Shown: positions 63,163 through 64,000 of the stretch, in pieces
How the letters are laid out: every line of letters begins with the position of its first letter
Position numbering within the stretch: the stretch's first letter is position 1
Assembly: GCF_000626715.1 (NCBI RefSeq)
Contig: NZ_AQRA01000009.1
Location: forward strand, 1 to 64,000
Source: Aquimarina atlantica
GTDB taxonomy: Bacteria; Bacteroidota; Bacteroidia; Flavobacteriales; Flavobacteriaceae
Length of the DNA: 64,000 bases
Direction of reading: 5' to 3'
Translations under genes and position numbers: made by a program
Notes under the pieces: model-generated
What the model saw: only the letters and a program-made list of their open reading frames with translations
Told to the model about the DNA's origin: nothing
The model's database searches: none

Positions 63163-63186
63163 GAATAGTAACGGTAACTAACTTCT

Positions 63187-63224
63187 AAAAGTTCACTATG
63201 TGTAATGTATCATAGTGAGCTTTT
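63187..63224 (+). terminator. Shared terminator between the response regulator and miaA genes
   Basis: A 14-bp stem (arms 63187-63200 and 63211-63224, one G-U pair, 10-nt loop) is followed by further T residues to 63228. A residues precede it on the other strand, so it can serve both convergent genes. It overlaps the last codons of miaA. Confidence 0.8.
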
Positions 63225-64000
63225 TTTTATGTGCATTATAATAGATTCAATATCTTCTTTGTAGTCATACCAACTAATTTCTAAATCTTTTTTAAACCAG
63301 GTAAGTTGTCTTTTGGCAAAACGTCTGGTGTTTTTTTTGATTTCAGAAAGAGCAAAATCCAAATCCCATTCTTCATCCAGGTATTTAAATATTTCTTTAT
63401 ATCCAACAGTGTTTAATGCATTTAATGATTTATACGGGTAAAGGCTTTTTACTTCATCAAGTAAACCTGCTTCAACCATTAGTGCTACGCGTTGGTTTAT
63501 TCTGTCATAAATAGTTTGCCTTTCTGCAGTAATTCCAATTTTGATTATATTAAAAGGTCGTTTCTTTCGTGGTTTAGTAAGAAATGATGAATAAGGTTCT
63601 CCACTACCAATACATACTTCTAGAGCTCTCATAACTCTATGGGTATTGTTTAGGTCTACCTTCTCATAATATAATGGATCCAAAACTTTTAGTTGTTGCT
63701 GCAAATTTTCGATTCCTTTGCTTTTATATTCTTTTTGAAGTTCTTGTCTAATCTTTATATCTATTTCAGGAAAAAGATCCAGCCCTTTGGTTACTGCATC
63801 GATATAGAGTCCAGAGCCTCCAATAAGAATAGCATAGTTGTTATTTTTGAATAACTCATTAAGTTTATCTAAAGCATCTTTCTCAAAATCACCTACGCTA
63901 TATTCATTTTTGATACTTATGTGTTGAATAAAATGATGTTTAGCTTGCTTTAATTCATCAGGAGAAGGGGCTGCAGTACCTATGCTCATTTCTTTATAAA
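63210..64000 (-). CDS. miaA: tRNA dimethylallyltransferase, 5' end beyond the window
   Basis: Adds a dimethylallyl group to A37 of tRNAs that read codons starting with U. About 263 residues are visible, and the N-terminal P-loop is missing because the gene continues past 64000. The codons before the first in-window ATG read FYKE and join directly to MSIGTAAPSPDELKQAKHHF, a conserved internal stretch of MiaA. Further landmarks are ILIGGSGLYIDAVTKGL, NTHRVMRALEV, LNTVGYKEIFKYL and the C-terminal KKNTRRFAKRQLTWFKKD. It is not truncated, only cut by the window. Confidence 0.95.
   Translation of the reverse strand, partial: YKEMSIGTAAPSPDELKQAKHHFIQHISIKNEYSVGDFEKDALDKLNELFKNNNYAILIGGSGLYIDAVTKGLDLFPEIDIKIRQELQKEYKSKGIENLQQQLKVLDPLYYEKVDLNNTHRVMRALEVCIGSGEPYSSFLTKPRKKRPFNIIKIGITAERQTIYDRINQRVALMVEAGLLDEVKSLYPYKSLNALNTVGYKEIFKYLDEEWDLDFALSEIKKNTRRFAKRQLTWFKKDLEISWYDYKEDIESIIMHIKKSSL

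Noticed and set aside
1..64000. CRISPR arrays, tRNA or rRNA genes, insertion sequences, phage genes
   Set aside because: No regular direct-repeat array, no T-loop or anticodon-arm pattern, and no transposase or integrase motif was seen in the genes or gaps. A covariance-model scan would be decisive for tRNAs.

Overview
The window reads as chromosome of a Bacteroidota bacterium, most likely a marine member of Flavobacteriaceae (Aquimarina-like; the genus is inference). The base composition is AT-rich. Several promoters fit the Bacteroidota pattern TTG, 18-20 nt, TAnnTTTG, and ribosome binding sites are not recognisable. Family markers include a TonB receptor next to a DUF4249 lipoprotein, a PorP/SprF-type IX secretion locus, DUF6095, DUF6913 and DUF4835 proteins, and the runs bamD-rpoZ-coaBC-DUF4835-recN and dnaA-phosphatase-methyltransferase. 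I see no tRNA, rRNA, CRISPR array, transposase or phage gene.

Layout. 1-0.4 kb: a lone Cys-rich small peptide with a double-glycine-type leader. 0.4-4.8 kb: a damage-tolerance pair, a DnaE-type polymerase and DinB (Pol IV), behind a striking double palindrome. 4.9-15.7 kb: envelope and accessory genes (coiled-coil secreted protein, DinB-like hydrolase, murQ, DUF4249/TonB receptor, serine hydrolase lipoprotein, beta-barrel protein, and an ECF sigma/anti-sigma/DUF4097 operon). 15.9-24.4 kb: monomeric isocitrate dehydrogenase, a 0.96-kb gap with one possible small gene, rplS, trmD, a secreted coiled-coil protein, a long GAPDH and a DegP/HtrA protease, all on the minus strand.

24.5-27.9 kb: the plus-strand operon dapF-GNAT-mltG and a lysozyme-like gene with a structured leader. 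27.9-30.9 kb: dnaA, a low-molecular-weight phosphatase and an RsmI-like methylase on the minus strand. 31-36 kb: thioesterase, IMPACT protein, DMT transporter, HAD hydrolase, ribD and two small secreted proteins. 35.9-50.0 kb: a long plus-strand housekeeping stretch (GNAT, prmC, LOG, ligA, three tandem YhhN-like membrane proteins, DUF6913, dapA, a Kir-like channel, bamD, rpoZ, coaBC, DUF4835, recN).

50.2-56.6 kb: a CAP lipoprotein and the surface trio OmpA/PD40, PorP/SprF and a 971-residue repeat adhesin with a T9SS type B C-terminal domain. 56.6-57.3 kb: a long AT-rich gap holding tandem G-run repeats. 57.3-64 kb: fabI, a glycosyltransferase, a YbbR protein, coaE, a two-component system and the 3' part of miaA, cut by the window edge.

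Functional threads are DNA repair and lesion bypass (dinB, dnaE-type polymerase, ligA, recN), peptidoglycan supply and recycling (dapA, dapF, mltG, murQ), translation and RNA modification (rplS, trmD, prmC, miaA), CoA synthesis (coaBC, coaE) and surface export (bamD, T9SS locus). No complete new defence or biosynthetic system is visible. The most unusual signals are the Cys-rich leader peptide, the dinB double palindrome, the three tandem YhhN paralogues, the G-run repeats upstream of the adhesin and the orphan small ORF near 18.6 kb.
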